Assembly (NCBI GenBank): GCA_963707575.1
Contig: OY970171.1
Span: 1,178,001-1,242,000, forward strand
Origin: Gaiellasilicea sp963707575
GTDB taxonomy: Bacteria > Actinomycetota > Thermoleophilia > Gaiellales > Gaiellaceae
Reading direction: 5' to 3'
Length of the DNA stretch: 64,000 nt
Position numbers and translations under genes: made by a program
Notes under the pieces: generated by a model
The model's input: the letters and a program-made list of their open reading frames with translations, nothing else
Told to the model about the DNA's origin: nothing
Databases searched by the model: none
Part shown: piece by piece, positions 22,500 to 30,379 of the stretch
Layout: the number at the start of each line of letters is the position of its first letter
How positions within the stretch are numbered: the first letter of the stretch is position 1

Positions 22500-24419
22500 G
22501 TGCTCGTTCCCATGACGAAGGTGCAGATCATCGGCCGCAAGCCGCACGTGGAACCGGTCCTGCACCGCCTGTATCGGCTCGGGCTGCTCCAGCTCGCGAG
22601 CGCCCGCGAGGAACCGGCGCTCGAGCTCGAATCCTTCCCCGGTGAGAGCGAGCGCGGCGAGCGCGCCGGTGAGCTGCGTCTGCTCGTGGCGCAGCTCGAG
22701 GGCCTGCTCGCGCTCGCCGGGAGCGCGACCGAGGCTCAGCCGCTCGCGGACGTCGGCGCCGCCGACGCGGACGCAGTCGCCCGTGAGCTGAGCGCCCTCA
22801 CACCGCTCGTGGAGCCGCTCGTCGATCGGATCGAGGAGCTCCGGACCGAGCTGGCCGTCCTCCCCCGCTACATCCAGCCGCTCCGCCACCTGCTCCCGCT
22901 CGTCCCCGAGCTCGCGGAGCTGGACGAGAGCGAGATCGAGGCCCTGGAGCTCGATGCGGTCGCGCTCGTCCTCAACACGAGCGACGAGGCGGTCGTCGAG
23001 GCGCTGCGCGAGGCTCTGCGGACGGAGCTCGGCGATCGCTTCGTCCTCGTGGCGGCCCGGGTCGATCCCGACGCGATCGGCTGCGTGATCGTCACCCCGC
23101 ACCGCGCCGCCCAGGGAGTGCAGGCCCTCCTCGGCCGCGAGCGTGTCAGGCACATGCCCCTGCCGGCCCGATACGAGGACCTCTCGTTCCGTGGTGCGGT
23201 GACGGCGATGGAGACGCGGCTGGCCGAGATCCCCGCCGAGCTCGACCGGGCCCAGCAGGAGCTGCACGCCCTCCTCGCGCCGCGGGCCGGCGGGTGGGCG
23301 GCGGCCCGCGCGCGACTCCTGGCCGAGATCGAGCAGGTCGAGGCGGTCGCGCACGCGGGCGCGACGAGCCGGACGTTCGTCGTCGTCGGCTGGACACCGC
23401 GGGCACACGTGCCCGAGCTCCGCGACGAGCTCGAGCGGTCTGCGGGCGGCGAGCTCGTGCTCGAGGTGCTCCCGAGCCCGGCCGAGGCCGAGCCGCCTGT
23501 GTTGATGCGGAACCGGAAGCTCGCCCGCCCCTTCGAGTTCCTCGTGCGCTTCCTCGACCTGCCGCGCGCCGGGTCGCTCGACCCGACGGTGCTGATGGCG
23601 CTGTTCCTGCCGCTGATGGTGGGCGTGATGGTGGGCGACATCGTCTACGGCTCGCTCCTGCTCGGCCTCGCGCTCCTCGTCCGGCGACGCTTCGCGGCCG
23701 GGTCGGCGGCGCTGCGCGACCTGAGCAGGGTGTTCGTGGCCGGGGCCCTGTGGGCGATCGTCTTCGGCTTCCTCTTCGGCGAGGCGCTCGGCGACGTCGG
23801 CCACAGGCTCGGCTTGCCCGCGCTCTGGTTCTACCGCGGTGGCGCGGACGCCGTCGAGCCTCTGCTCCTGTTCGCGCTCGCGCTCGGGGCCGCGCACGTC
23901 GTCCTCGGGCAGCTGCTCGGCCTCTGGCAGTCGGCGAGCGCGCGTCGGCCGGTGGAGCTGCTCAACCGCTCGGGCTCGTTGCTGGCGCTGGCCGGCGTCT
24001 TCGGCCTCGCCGCCGTGGCCGCCGACCGCCTGCCCGATGGAGCGCTGGCGCCGTCACTCGCCGGGGTAGCCGTGGTGGCCGGCCTCGGTCTCCTGATCGC
24101 CCGGCGCGGCGCGCTCGGACTGATCATGGGCCCGCTCGAGCTCGTCGGCACGCTCGGAAACGTCCTCTCGTACCTGCGTCTCGCCGCCGTCGGCCTGGCG
24201 TCGGCGTACCTGGCGATGGTCGCCAACGAGCTGGCGGTGCTAGGCCCGATCTGGATGGGAATCTTCGTCGGTGCCTTCTTCCACGCGCTCAACCTGGCGC
24301 TGGCCTCGCTCAGCCCGATGATCCAGGCTCTCCGCCTGCACTACGTCGAGTTCTTCAGCAAGTTCTACGAGGGCGGCGGACAGCCGTTCCGGCCCTTCGG
24401 CGAGCGCCCCGCTCCGTAA
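22500..24419 (+). CDS. atpI: V/A-type ATP synthase subunit I (a-subunit homologue)
   Basis: 639 aa from GTG 22500; ATG 22512 is a possible alternative. The soluble N-terminal half starts VPMTKVQIIGRKPHVEPVLH and has coiled coils. The C-terminal half has about seven to eight helices, including the conserved segments LPLMVGVMVGDIVYGSLLL and VFGFLFGEALGD. The essential-arginine helix LGNVLSYLRLAAVGLASAYLA and the terminal FHALNLALASLSPMIQALRLHYVEFFSKFYEGGG follow. It forms the ion half-channels against the K ring. The arginine needed for ion translocation is retained. Confidence 0.95.
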   Translation: MLVPMTKVQIIGRKPHVEPVLHRLYRLGLLQLASAREEPALELESFPGESERGERAGELRLLVAQLEGLLALAGSATEAQPLADVGAADADAVARELSALTPLVEPLVDRIEELRTELAVLPRYIQPLRHLLPLVPELAELDESEIEALELDAVALVLNTSDEAVVEALREALRTELGDRFVLVAARVDPDAIGCVIVTPHRAAQGVQALLGRERVRHMPLPARYEDLSFRGAVTAMETRLAEIPAELDRAQQELHALLAPRAGGWAAARARLLAEIEQVEAVAHAGATSRTFVVVGWTPRAHVPELRDELERSAGGELVLEVLPSPAEAEPPVLMRNRKLARPFEFLVRFLDLPRAGSLDPTVLMALFLPLMVGVMVGDIVYGSLLLGLALLVRRRFAAGSAALRDLSRVFVAGALWAIVFGFLFGEALGDVGHRLGLPALWFYRGGADAVEPLLLFALALGAAHVVLGQLLGLWQSASARRPVELLNRSGSLLALAGVFGLAAVAADRLPDGALAPSLAGVAVVAGLGLLIARRGALGLIMGPLELVGTLGNVLSYLRLAAVGLASAYLAMVANELAVLGPIWMGIFVGAFFHALNLALASLSPMIQALRLHYVEFFSKFYEGGGQPFRPFGERPAP

Positions 24420-24448
24420 CTCGAAAACCACAGACAGGGAGGATGGTC

Positions 24449-24664
24449 ATGAAAGAGGGACTGATGGCACTCGGCGCGGGGCTCGCGGTCGGGCTCGGTG
24501 CGATCGGCACCGGCTTCGCACAGGCGCGGATCGGCGCGGCTGCGATGGCCGCGATCGCCGAGAAGCCCGAGCTGACCGGCCGCGCGATCCTGATGGTGGC
24601 GATTCCGGAGACGCTGGTCATCCTCGGCTTCGCCGTCGCCGCGATGATCATCGTCCTTCTCTGA
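24449..24664 (+). CDS. atpK: V/A-type ATP synthase subunit K (rotor ring)
   Basis: 71 aa, ATG 24449 six nt after GGGAGG. Two helices: LGAGLAVGLGAIGTGFAQAR and ILMVAIPETLVILGFAVAAM, with the ion-binding Glu54 in PET. It is the short single-hairpin form, as in Thermus and F-type rings, not the duplicated 16-kDa form. The Gln of the Na+-binding signature (as in Ilyobacter c) is replaced by Thr21, and the residue after Glu54 is Thr. This leaves H+ more likely, but Na+ is not excluded. Confidence 0.95.
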   Translation: MKEGLMALGAGLAVGLGAIGTGFAQARIGAAAMAAIAEKPELTGRAILMVAIPETLVILGFAVAAMIIVLL

Positions 24665-24672
24665 GCAGGCCA

Positions 24673-25254
24673 ATGGCGCTCGTCGAGCTCCTGGCAGGAC
24701 TGGAGGCCGAAGCCGCCGCGGAGACGGCCCGGCTCGAGGCGGAGACGCGCGCGGAGGCCGAGCGGATCGTCGAGATGGCCCGGAGCGAGGCGCAGGCGCT
24801 GCAGGAGCAGGCGGCCCGTGCCGGCGAGAGCGAGTTGCAACGCGAAGCGGAGCAGCGGCGTGCGGTCGTCAGGCTGGCGGCCGCGGCCGTCGTGCGGGAG
24901 GCGCACGAGCAGGCTTTTCGGGACGTTCTCGCCGAGGTGCGCTCACGACTCGAGGAGCTGCGCGAGCGCCCGCGCTATCGAGCGCTGCTGCGCGCGCTGA
25001 TCGGCGAGTGCCTGGCGGCGCTCCCGGCCGCAACCGTGCTGCGGGTCGACGCGCGCGACGAGAAGCTTGCGGCGGAGCTGCTCGGCGAGCTCGAAGTCGA
25101 GGTCGAACTGCAGGTCGTCGCCGACCTGGAGACGGCGGGCGGAGTCGAGCTGGAGCACGACGACGGCCGTGCCGTCCGCAACACGATCGAGGAGCGGCTC
25201 GCGAACGCCGAGCCGACCCTGAGGCTTCTCTTCGGCGAGGCGCTGGCTGGATGA
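24673..25254 (+). CDS. atpE: V/A-type ATP synthase subunit E (peripheral stalk)
   Basis: 193 aa, ATG start 8 bp after the K gene. The N-terminal half is a long Ala/Glu-rich coiled coil. The C-terminal domain VELQVVADLETAGGVELEHDDGRAVRNTIEERLANAEPTLRLLFGEAL carries the subunit E signature (GGvxvxxxdGxixvdnTlexRlexxxxxLrxxvaexLF). It holds the A3B3 head against rotation with subunit G/H. Its stop overlaps the start of subunit C. Confidence 0.93.
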   Translation: MALVELLAGLEAEAAAETARLEAETRAEAERIVEMARSEAQALQEQAARAGESELQREAEQRRAVVRLAAAAVVREAHEQAFRDVLAEVRSRLEELRERPRYRALLRALIGECLAALPAATVLRVDARDEKLAAELLGELEVEVELQVVADLETAGGVELEHDDGRAVRNTIEERLANAEPTLRLLFGEALAG

Positions 25255-26372
25255 CCCTCCTCTTGCCCTCGGCCGACTTCGTCTACGGCAACACCCGGTT
25301 GCGCGCCCGCAAGGCCGAGCTGCTCGGCCAGCGGGAGTACGAGGCCCTCCTCGGCCGCGACCTCGAGGGGATCTTCGAAGTGCTCGCGGGCACGGCGTAC
25401 CGCGCCGAGGTCGAAGCCGTGCTCGCCGCCTCCGGGGCGGACCGGCACGCGCTGCACGAGGCGCTGCGTCGGCACCTGGCCCGGATGCTCGGCGAGCTCC
25501 GTGCCTTCTACGAAGGGCGTGCCCTCGAGCTCGTCGACGTGCTCCTCTCCCGCTTCGACCTGCACAACCTGCTCGCACTGCTGCGTGGACACGTGCGCCG
25601 GCAGCCGGCCGATGAGGTGCTCGCGAACGTGTTCCCGCTGGGTGCGCTCGGTGGCGCCGCGGCGCACGAGATCGCCCGTCAGCCCGAGCTCGCACGGGCC
25701 GTCGACCTGCTCGTCACCTGGCGGCTGCCCGATCCTGACCTCGCCCGCGCGCTGGCCGACGCGTGGCCGGAGTACGAGCGCACCGAGGACCTCGCGGCGC
25801 TCGAGCACGCTCTCACGGCCCGCCAGGCGCTGCGCGTCGAGCAGGCCCTGGCCGCTGCGGGGCACGACGCCGAGCCCCTGCGCGAGCTCGTCGCGCGCGA
25901 GCGCGACGCGATCAACGTGCTGATCGTGCTGCGCCTGCGCTTCGCCCTCCAGCTGGACGAGCTTGCCGACCTGCCGCCGCCGCTCGGCCCCGGACGCTTC
26001 CTGGCCGGTGGGACGATCTCCCCGGAGGCCCTCGAGACCGCTCTGCGGCAGCCGACGCGCGCGGAGGCCGTGGCGAGGCTTGTCGAAGCCGCGCGGCGCG
26101 AGGACTGGCGCGCGCCGCTCCAGCACATCGCGGCCGGCGGGGATCTGCCCACGCTGCAACGTGAGCTGGAGGCGAGCCGCGTGCGCTGGGCAGTCGGCCT
26201 CTTCCTCCGCGGCGACCCGCTCGGCCTCGACGTCCCGATCGCCTACACGGTCGCACTGGAGAACGAGGTGCGGAACCTGCGGCTGCTCGGCGAAGGCGCC
26301 GCCGGCGGGCTGCCGGCGGCCGCCCTCCGGGCGCAGCTGATCGTCCCCTGGGGCGGACGATGGGACGGTTGA
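25251..26372 (+). CDS. atpC: V/A-type ATP synthase subunit C (rotor socket)
   Basis: 373 aa, ATG overlapping the subunit E stop (ATGA). N-terminal DFVYGNTRLRARKAELLGQREYEALLG and three helical-bundle repeats; FDLHNLLALLRGHVRRQPADEV and the late VPIAYTVALENEVRNLRLLGEG are typical of the V-ATPase C/AC39 family. It links the central stalk to the K ring. Overlaps subunit F by 13 bp. Confidence 0.92.
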   Translation: MTLLLPSADFVYGNTRLRARKAELLGQREYEALLGRDLEGIFEVLAGTAYRAEVEAVLAASGADRHALHEALRRHLARMLGELRAFYEGRALELVDVLLSRFDLHNLLALLRGHVRRQPADEVLANVFPLGALGGAAAHEIARQPELARAVDLLVTWRLPDPDLARALADAWPEYERTEDLAALEHALTARQALRVEQALAAAGHDAEPLRELVARERDAINVLIVLRLRFALQLDELADLPPPLGPGRFLAGGTISPEALETALRQPTRAEAVARLVEAARREDWRAPLQHIAAGGDLPTLQRELEASRVRWAVGLFLRGDPLGLDVPIAYTVALENEVRNLRLLGEGAAGGLPAAALRAQLIVPWGGRWDG

Positions 26373-26707
26373 TCGTCCTGACGACGCCCGAGCTGGAGCC
26401 GGGCTACCGGCTGGCCGGCGTATCCACGCAGGCGATCGGCTCGGTCGCCGAGGCGGCGGAGAGCCTGCACGAGCTGCTCGAGCGGGGCGGCGAGGGAGAC
26501 GTCGTCGCGGTCCACGAACCCTTCTTCAGAGAGCTCGATGCTCCGCTGCAGCGCCGGATCGACTCGCTTGTCTCGCCTCTCGTCGTCGCGCTCCCGGGCG
26601 GCGAAGGGGCGCACGCCGAAGCCGAGCGGCGCGCGCAGCACCTGCGGATCCTCTGGGAGGCGGTCGGCTACGAGATCACCTTCGACCACGGAGACGACAC
26701 GACATGA
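26360..26707 (+). CDS. atpF: V/A-type ATP synthase subunit F
   Basis: 115 aa, ATG start overlapping the end of subunit C. Rossmann-like small subunit: LIVLTTPELEPGYRLAGVSTQAIGS (the family has xxGFrLAGvxx), EGDVVAVHEPFFRELDAPLQRRIDSLVSPLVVALPGGE. It binds subunit D in the central stalk and regulates rotation. Overlaps subunit A by 4 bp. Confidence 0.92.
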   Translation: MGRLIVLTTPELEPGYRLAGVSTQAIGSVAEAAESLHELLERGGEGDVVAVHEPFFRELDAPLQRRIDSLVSPLVVALPGGEGAHAEAERRAQHLRILWEAVGYEITFDHGDDTT

Positions 26708-28485
26708 CCGAGACAGCGATCGAGGACCGGGCAGCCACGGCGGCCACGGGCCGGATCCACGGCGTCGCCGGGCCGGTAGTCGTGGCGAAGGACCTGCCCG
26801 AGACGCGCCTGTACAACGTCGTCCTGGTCGGACACGGGCGCCTGCCGGGCGAGGTGATCCGCCTCGACGGCGCGGACGCGGTGATCCAGGTCTACGAGGA
26901 CACGTCCGGGCTCGTCGCGGGAGAGCCGGTGGTCGACACCGGCGAGCCGCTCCAGGTCGAGCTCGGCCCGGGTCTGCTCGGCTCGATCTTCGACGGGACG
27001 CAGCGCCCCCTCACCGTGCTCGCCCGCGCCGGCGAGAACCCGTGGGGGACGCCGATGATCCAGCGTGGCGTTGCCCCGCCCGCGCTCGACCGGGAGCGAA
27101 GCTGGGAATTCCAGGCCGCCGTCGCCGCCGGTGCGCAGGTCAGGCCCGGAGACGTGCTCGGCAGCGTCCAGGAGACGGTTGCGCTCGCGCACCGCATCCT
27201 CGTCCCGCCCGGCGTCGCCGGCACGGTCACGGAGGTCCGCGCCGGTCGTGCGCGCATCGACGAGCCGGTCGTCTGGATCGACGGCGAGCCGCTGCCGATG
27301 CTCTCGCGCTGGCCCGTGCGCGCCGCCCGCCCCGCCGCCGGCCGGCTCGCGCTCGACACCCCCTTCGTCACGGGACAGCGGTCGATCGACACCCTCTTCC
27401 CGCTCGCCCGAGGCGGCACCGCGACGATCCCGGGCGGGTTCGGCACGGGCAAGACCGTGCTCGAGCAGTCGCTCGCGAAGTGGGGGCACGCGGACGTGAT
27501 CGTCTACATCGCGTGCGGGGAGCGCGGCAACGAGCTGACCGAGGTGCTCGACGAGTTCCCTCGGCTCACCGATCCGCGTACCGGCTCCTCGCTGATGGAG
27601 CGCACGATCCTCGTCGCGAACACGAGCAACATGCCGGTCGCGGCGCGCGAGGCGAGCATCTACACCGGGATCACGCTCGCCGAGTACTACCGCGACCAGG
27701 GGTACCACGTCGCGCTGATGGCCGACAGCACCAGCCGCTGGGGCGAGGCGTTGCGAGAGGTGTCGAGCCGGCTGGAGGAGATGCCGGCCGAGGAGGGCTA
27801 CCCCGCCTACCTCTCCACACGGCTCGCCGAGTTCTACGAGCGCGCGGGGGCCGTCACGTGTCTCGGCGCCGGCGAGCGCTCGGGCTCGGTCTCCATCGTG
27901 GGAGCCGTCTCCCCGGCGGGAGGCGACTTCTCGGAGCCGATCACGCAGCACAGCCTGCGCCTCGCCGGAACGTTCTGGGGCCTCGACACAGGCCTTGCGC
28001 GCCAGCGTCACTTCCCCTCGATCAACTGGACCCGCAGCTACACGCTCTACGAGCTCGGCGCCTGGTTCGACCGCGAGGTCGCGGAGGACTGGGGCGCGCA
28101 CCGCGCCTGGGCGCTGGACCTGCTGCAGCGCGAGAGCTCGCTGCTGGAGATCGTGCAGCTGCTCGGAACCGACTCGCTCGCGCCGGCCGAGCGGGTCGTG
28201 CTCGAGACCGGCCGCCTGCTGCGCGAGGACTTCCTGCAGCAGTCGGCGTTCGACGAGATCGACGCCTACTGCCCGCTCACCAAGCAACACGCGATGCTCC
28301 GCGTCGTCCGGGCAGCGCACGAGGCGATGGAGGCCGTCGTCGCTCGCGGCGTTCCGGTCGACGCCCTCGACGGCGCCGCCGGGCTGCGTGAGGTGGCCCG
28401 CATGCGCGCCTGGCCGGAGGCCGAGGCCGACATGCGCGCCCGCGGTCTGATCGAGCGCATCCGCACCGAACTGGAGGAGCTATGA
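26704..28485 (+). CDS. atpA: V/A-type ATP synthase catalytic subunit A
   Basis: 593 aa, the usual size. N-terminal beta barrel (HGVAGPVVVAKDLPETRLYNVV), the A-specific non-homologous insert (~110-190, HRILVPPGVAGTVTEVRAG), P-loop GGFGTGKT at 244-251, CGERGNELTEVLDEFP, and the signature PAEEGYPAYLSTRLAEFYERAG. Catalyses ATP synthesis or hydrolysis at the A/B interface. Coupled by ATGA-type overlaps to F upstream and B downstream. High conservation leaves no doubt about identity. Confidence 0.98.
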   Translation: MTETAIEDRAATAATGRIHGVAGPVVVAKDLPETRLYNVVLVGHGRLPGEVIRLDGADAVIQVYEDTSGLVAGEPVVDTGEPLQVELGPGLLGSIFDGTQRPLTVLARAGENPWGTPMIQRGVAPPALDRERSWEFQAAVAAGAQVRPGDVLGSVQETVALAHRILVPPGVAGTVTEVRAGRARIDEPVVWIDGEPLPMLSRWPVRAARPAAGRLALDTPFVTGQRSIDTLFPLARGGTATIPGGFGTGKTVLEQSLAKWGHADVIVYIACGERGNELTEVLDEFPRLTDPRTGSSLMERTILVANTSNMPVAAREASIYTGITLAEYYRDQGYHVALMADSTSRWGEALREVSSRLEEMPAEEGYPAYLSTRLAEFYERAGAVTCLGAGERSGSVSIVGAVSPAGGDFSEPITQHSLRLAGTFWGLDTGLARQRHFPSINWTRSYTLYELGAWFDREVAEDWGAHRAWALDLLQRESSLLEIVQLLGTDSLAPAERVVLETGRLLREDFLQQSAFDEIDAYCPLTKQHAMLRVVRAAHEAMEAVVARGVPVDALDGAAGLREVARMRAWPEAEADMRARGLIERIRTELEEL

Positions 28486-29942
28486 CCACGAACGACGGCG
28501 CCCAACTCCTGACCGTCGAGCACAAGACCGTCTCCTACGTGGCCGGGCCGCTGCTCTTCGCGGACCGCGTGGAGGGCGTCGGTTACAACGAGCTCGTCGA
28601 CGTGGTCGCGCCCGGCGGAGAGATCCGGCGTGGCCAGGTGCTGGCGATCGAAGGGGACCGGATCGTCGTCCAGGTGCTGGCGGGCACAGCCGGCCTGAAC
28701 CTGCCGGACACGAGCGTTCGCGCGCGGGGCGAGGTCGCCCGGACAGCCGTCGGCGTCGATCTGATTGGACGCATCCTGGACGGGTCGGGTCGCCCGATCG
28801 ACGGCGGCCCGCCGGTGCAACCCGACGCGTACCGCGACGTCAACGGCGCGCCGATCAACCCCGTCGCCCGCGACCACCCGAACGAGTTCATCGAGACCGG
28901 CATCTCAGCGATCGACGGTCTCAACACGCTCGTGCGCGGACAGAAGCTGCCGATCTTCTCCGGCTTCGGCCTGCCGGCCGCAGAACTCGCGGCGCAGATC
29001 GCGGCCCAGGCGACCGTGCCCGGGCGCGAAGCCGGCGGCGAGTTCGTCGTCGTCTTCGCGGCCATGGGCGTCACCCAGCGTGAGGCGGATTTCTTCCGTG
29101 CGCGCTTCGCGGAGAGCGCGGCGCTCGAGCGGACGGTTCTCTTCCTCAACGTCGCCGAGGATCCCGCGGTCGAGCGGCTTCTGACCCCGCGGGCCGCGTT
29201 GACGGTCGCCGAGCACCTCGCCTTCGAACGGGGGCTCCACGTGCTCGTCATCCTCACAGACATCACGAGCTACTCCGAGGCCCTGCGCGAGCTGGCTGCG
29301 GCGCGCGAGGAGATTCCGGGGCGGCGCGGCTATCCGGGCTACATGTACAGCGACCTCGCATCCCTGTTCGAGCGTGCGGGACGTATTCGCGGCCTGCCCG
29401 GCTCGGTCACGCAGCTGATGATTCTGTCGATGCCCGACGACGACATCACGCATCCCATCCCCGACCTGACCGGGTACATCACCGAAGGCCAGATCGTGCT
29501 CTCACGAGAGCTCGACCGGCTCGGCGTCAACCCGCCAATCGACGTGTTGCCGTCGCTGAGCCGACTCATGAACGCCGGCATCGGGGCGGACAAGACCCGC
29601 GAGGACCACCGAGCCGTCGCCGACCAGCTCTACGCCGCGCTGGCGCGTGGGCGCGACCTGCGCCGGCTCGTCTCGATCATCGGCGAGGCGGCGCTCTCGG
29701 AACGAGACCGCAGCTATCTCGCCTTCGCCCACGACTTCGAGCAGTCGTTCGTCAACCAGGGCGGCGACCGCCGGAGCATCGAGGAGACGCTCGAGCTCGC
29801 CTGGACGCTCCTGCGCACGTTGCCCGAGGCCGACCTGAAGCGGATCGACCCCGCACTGCTCGCACGGTACGGGCATGTCGGCGGTGACTCAGCGCCCGAT
29901 CAACCCGCCAGCCCGGCGAACCCGCCGACGATCGCGCCGTAG
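28482..29942 (+). CDS. atpB: V/A-type ATP synthase regulatory subunit B
   Basis: 486 aa. N-terminal YVAGPLLFADRVEGVGYNELVDVV, then NPVARDHPNEFIETGISAIDGLNTLVRGQKLPIFSGFGLP, where the P-loop of subunit A is replaced (GFGLPAAE). Then come FLNVAEDPAVERLLTPRAALTVAEHLAFE and the conserved GRRGYPGYMYSDLASLFERAGRIRG. Non-catalytic partner of A. Last gene of the nine-gene operon. Its 3' end overlaps the convergent membrane gene by 43 bp. Confidence 0.98.
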   Translation: MTTNDGAQLLTVEHKTVSYVAGPLLFADRVEGVGYNELVDVVAPGGEIRRGQVLAIEGDRIVVQVLAGTAGLNLPDTSVRARGEVARTAVGVDLIGRILDGSGRPIDGGPPVQPDAYRDVNGAPINPVARDHPNEFIETGISAIDGLNTLVRGQKLPIFSGFGLPAAELAAQIAAQATVPGREAGGEFVVVFAAMGVTQREADFFRARFAESAALERTVLFLNVAEDPAVERLLTPRAALTVAEHLAFERGLHVLVILTDITSYSEALRELAAAREEIPGRRGYPGYMYSDLASLFERAGRIRGLPGSVTQLMILSMPDDDITHPIPDLTGYITEGQIVLSRELDRLGVNPPIDVLPSLSRLMNAGIGADKTREDHRAVADQLYAALARGRDLRRLVSIIGEAALSERDRSYLAFAHDFEQSFVNQGGDRRSIEETLELAWTLLRTLPEADLKRIDPALLARYGHVGGDSAPDQPASPANPPTIAP

Positions 29943-30379
29943 GCGACGTGCGAGACGATCGTCGCGAGCGGCGTCTGCCGTCCGTAGTTGCGCAACATGA
30001 ACCCTGGCGGCTCGAGCAGCGGCGCAGAGCCGGCGGCGTCGAATCCGGTACCCATCCTCGGGTGGACGACCGGCAGTAAAACGCTGACGAGGGCCGTGCC
30101 GGCGAACAACGCGTGAACGAGCCCGAGCAACGCGCCGAGGGCGAACCCCGAGTGGCCGATCACGGCGAAGACGGCGTAGTAGCCGAGCGCGAACAGGATG
30201 CCGAAGACGAAGTGGAGGGCGTAGCCGGCGGCCTTGGCGCGGACGCGATCGGTCGTCACCGCCGTCCCGAGCAGGAAGGGGAGATCCATCCGCGTCCAAC
30301 CGAGCTCGCTGGCGGCGCGCAGCATCGTGGTCAGGACGATGGTTCCGACCAGCCCACCGACAAGGGCGCCCCAGATCAC
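29900..30379 (-). CDS. four-helix membrane protein of unknown function
   Basis: 159 aa, ATG start. Four hydrophobic segments: GALVGGLVGTIVLTTMLRA, YALHFVFGILFALGYYAVFAVIG, GALLGLVHALFAGTALVSVLLP and IVSHVAYGAIVGGFAGL. Two His in helices (HFVFG, HALFAG). Its 5' end overlaps the GH15 stop, so it is co-translated with that gene, and its 3' end runs 43 bp into atpB on the other strand. No family recognised with confidence. Confidence 0.65.
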   Translation of the reverse strand: MIWGALVGGLVGTIVLTTMLRAASELGWTRMDLPFLLGTAVTTDRVRAKAAGYALHFVFGILFALGYYAVFAVIGHSGFALGALLGLVHALFAGTALVSVLLPVVHPRMGTGFDAAGSAPLLEPPGFMLRNYGRQTPLATIVSHVAYGAIVGGFAGLAG

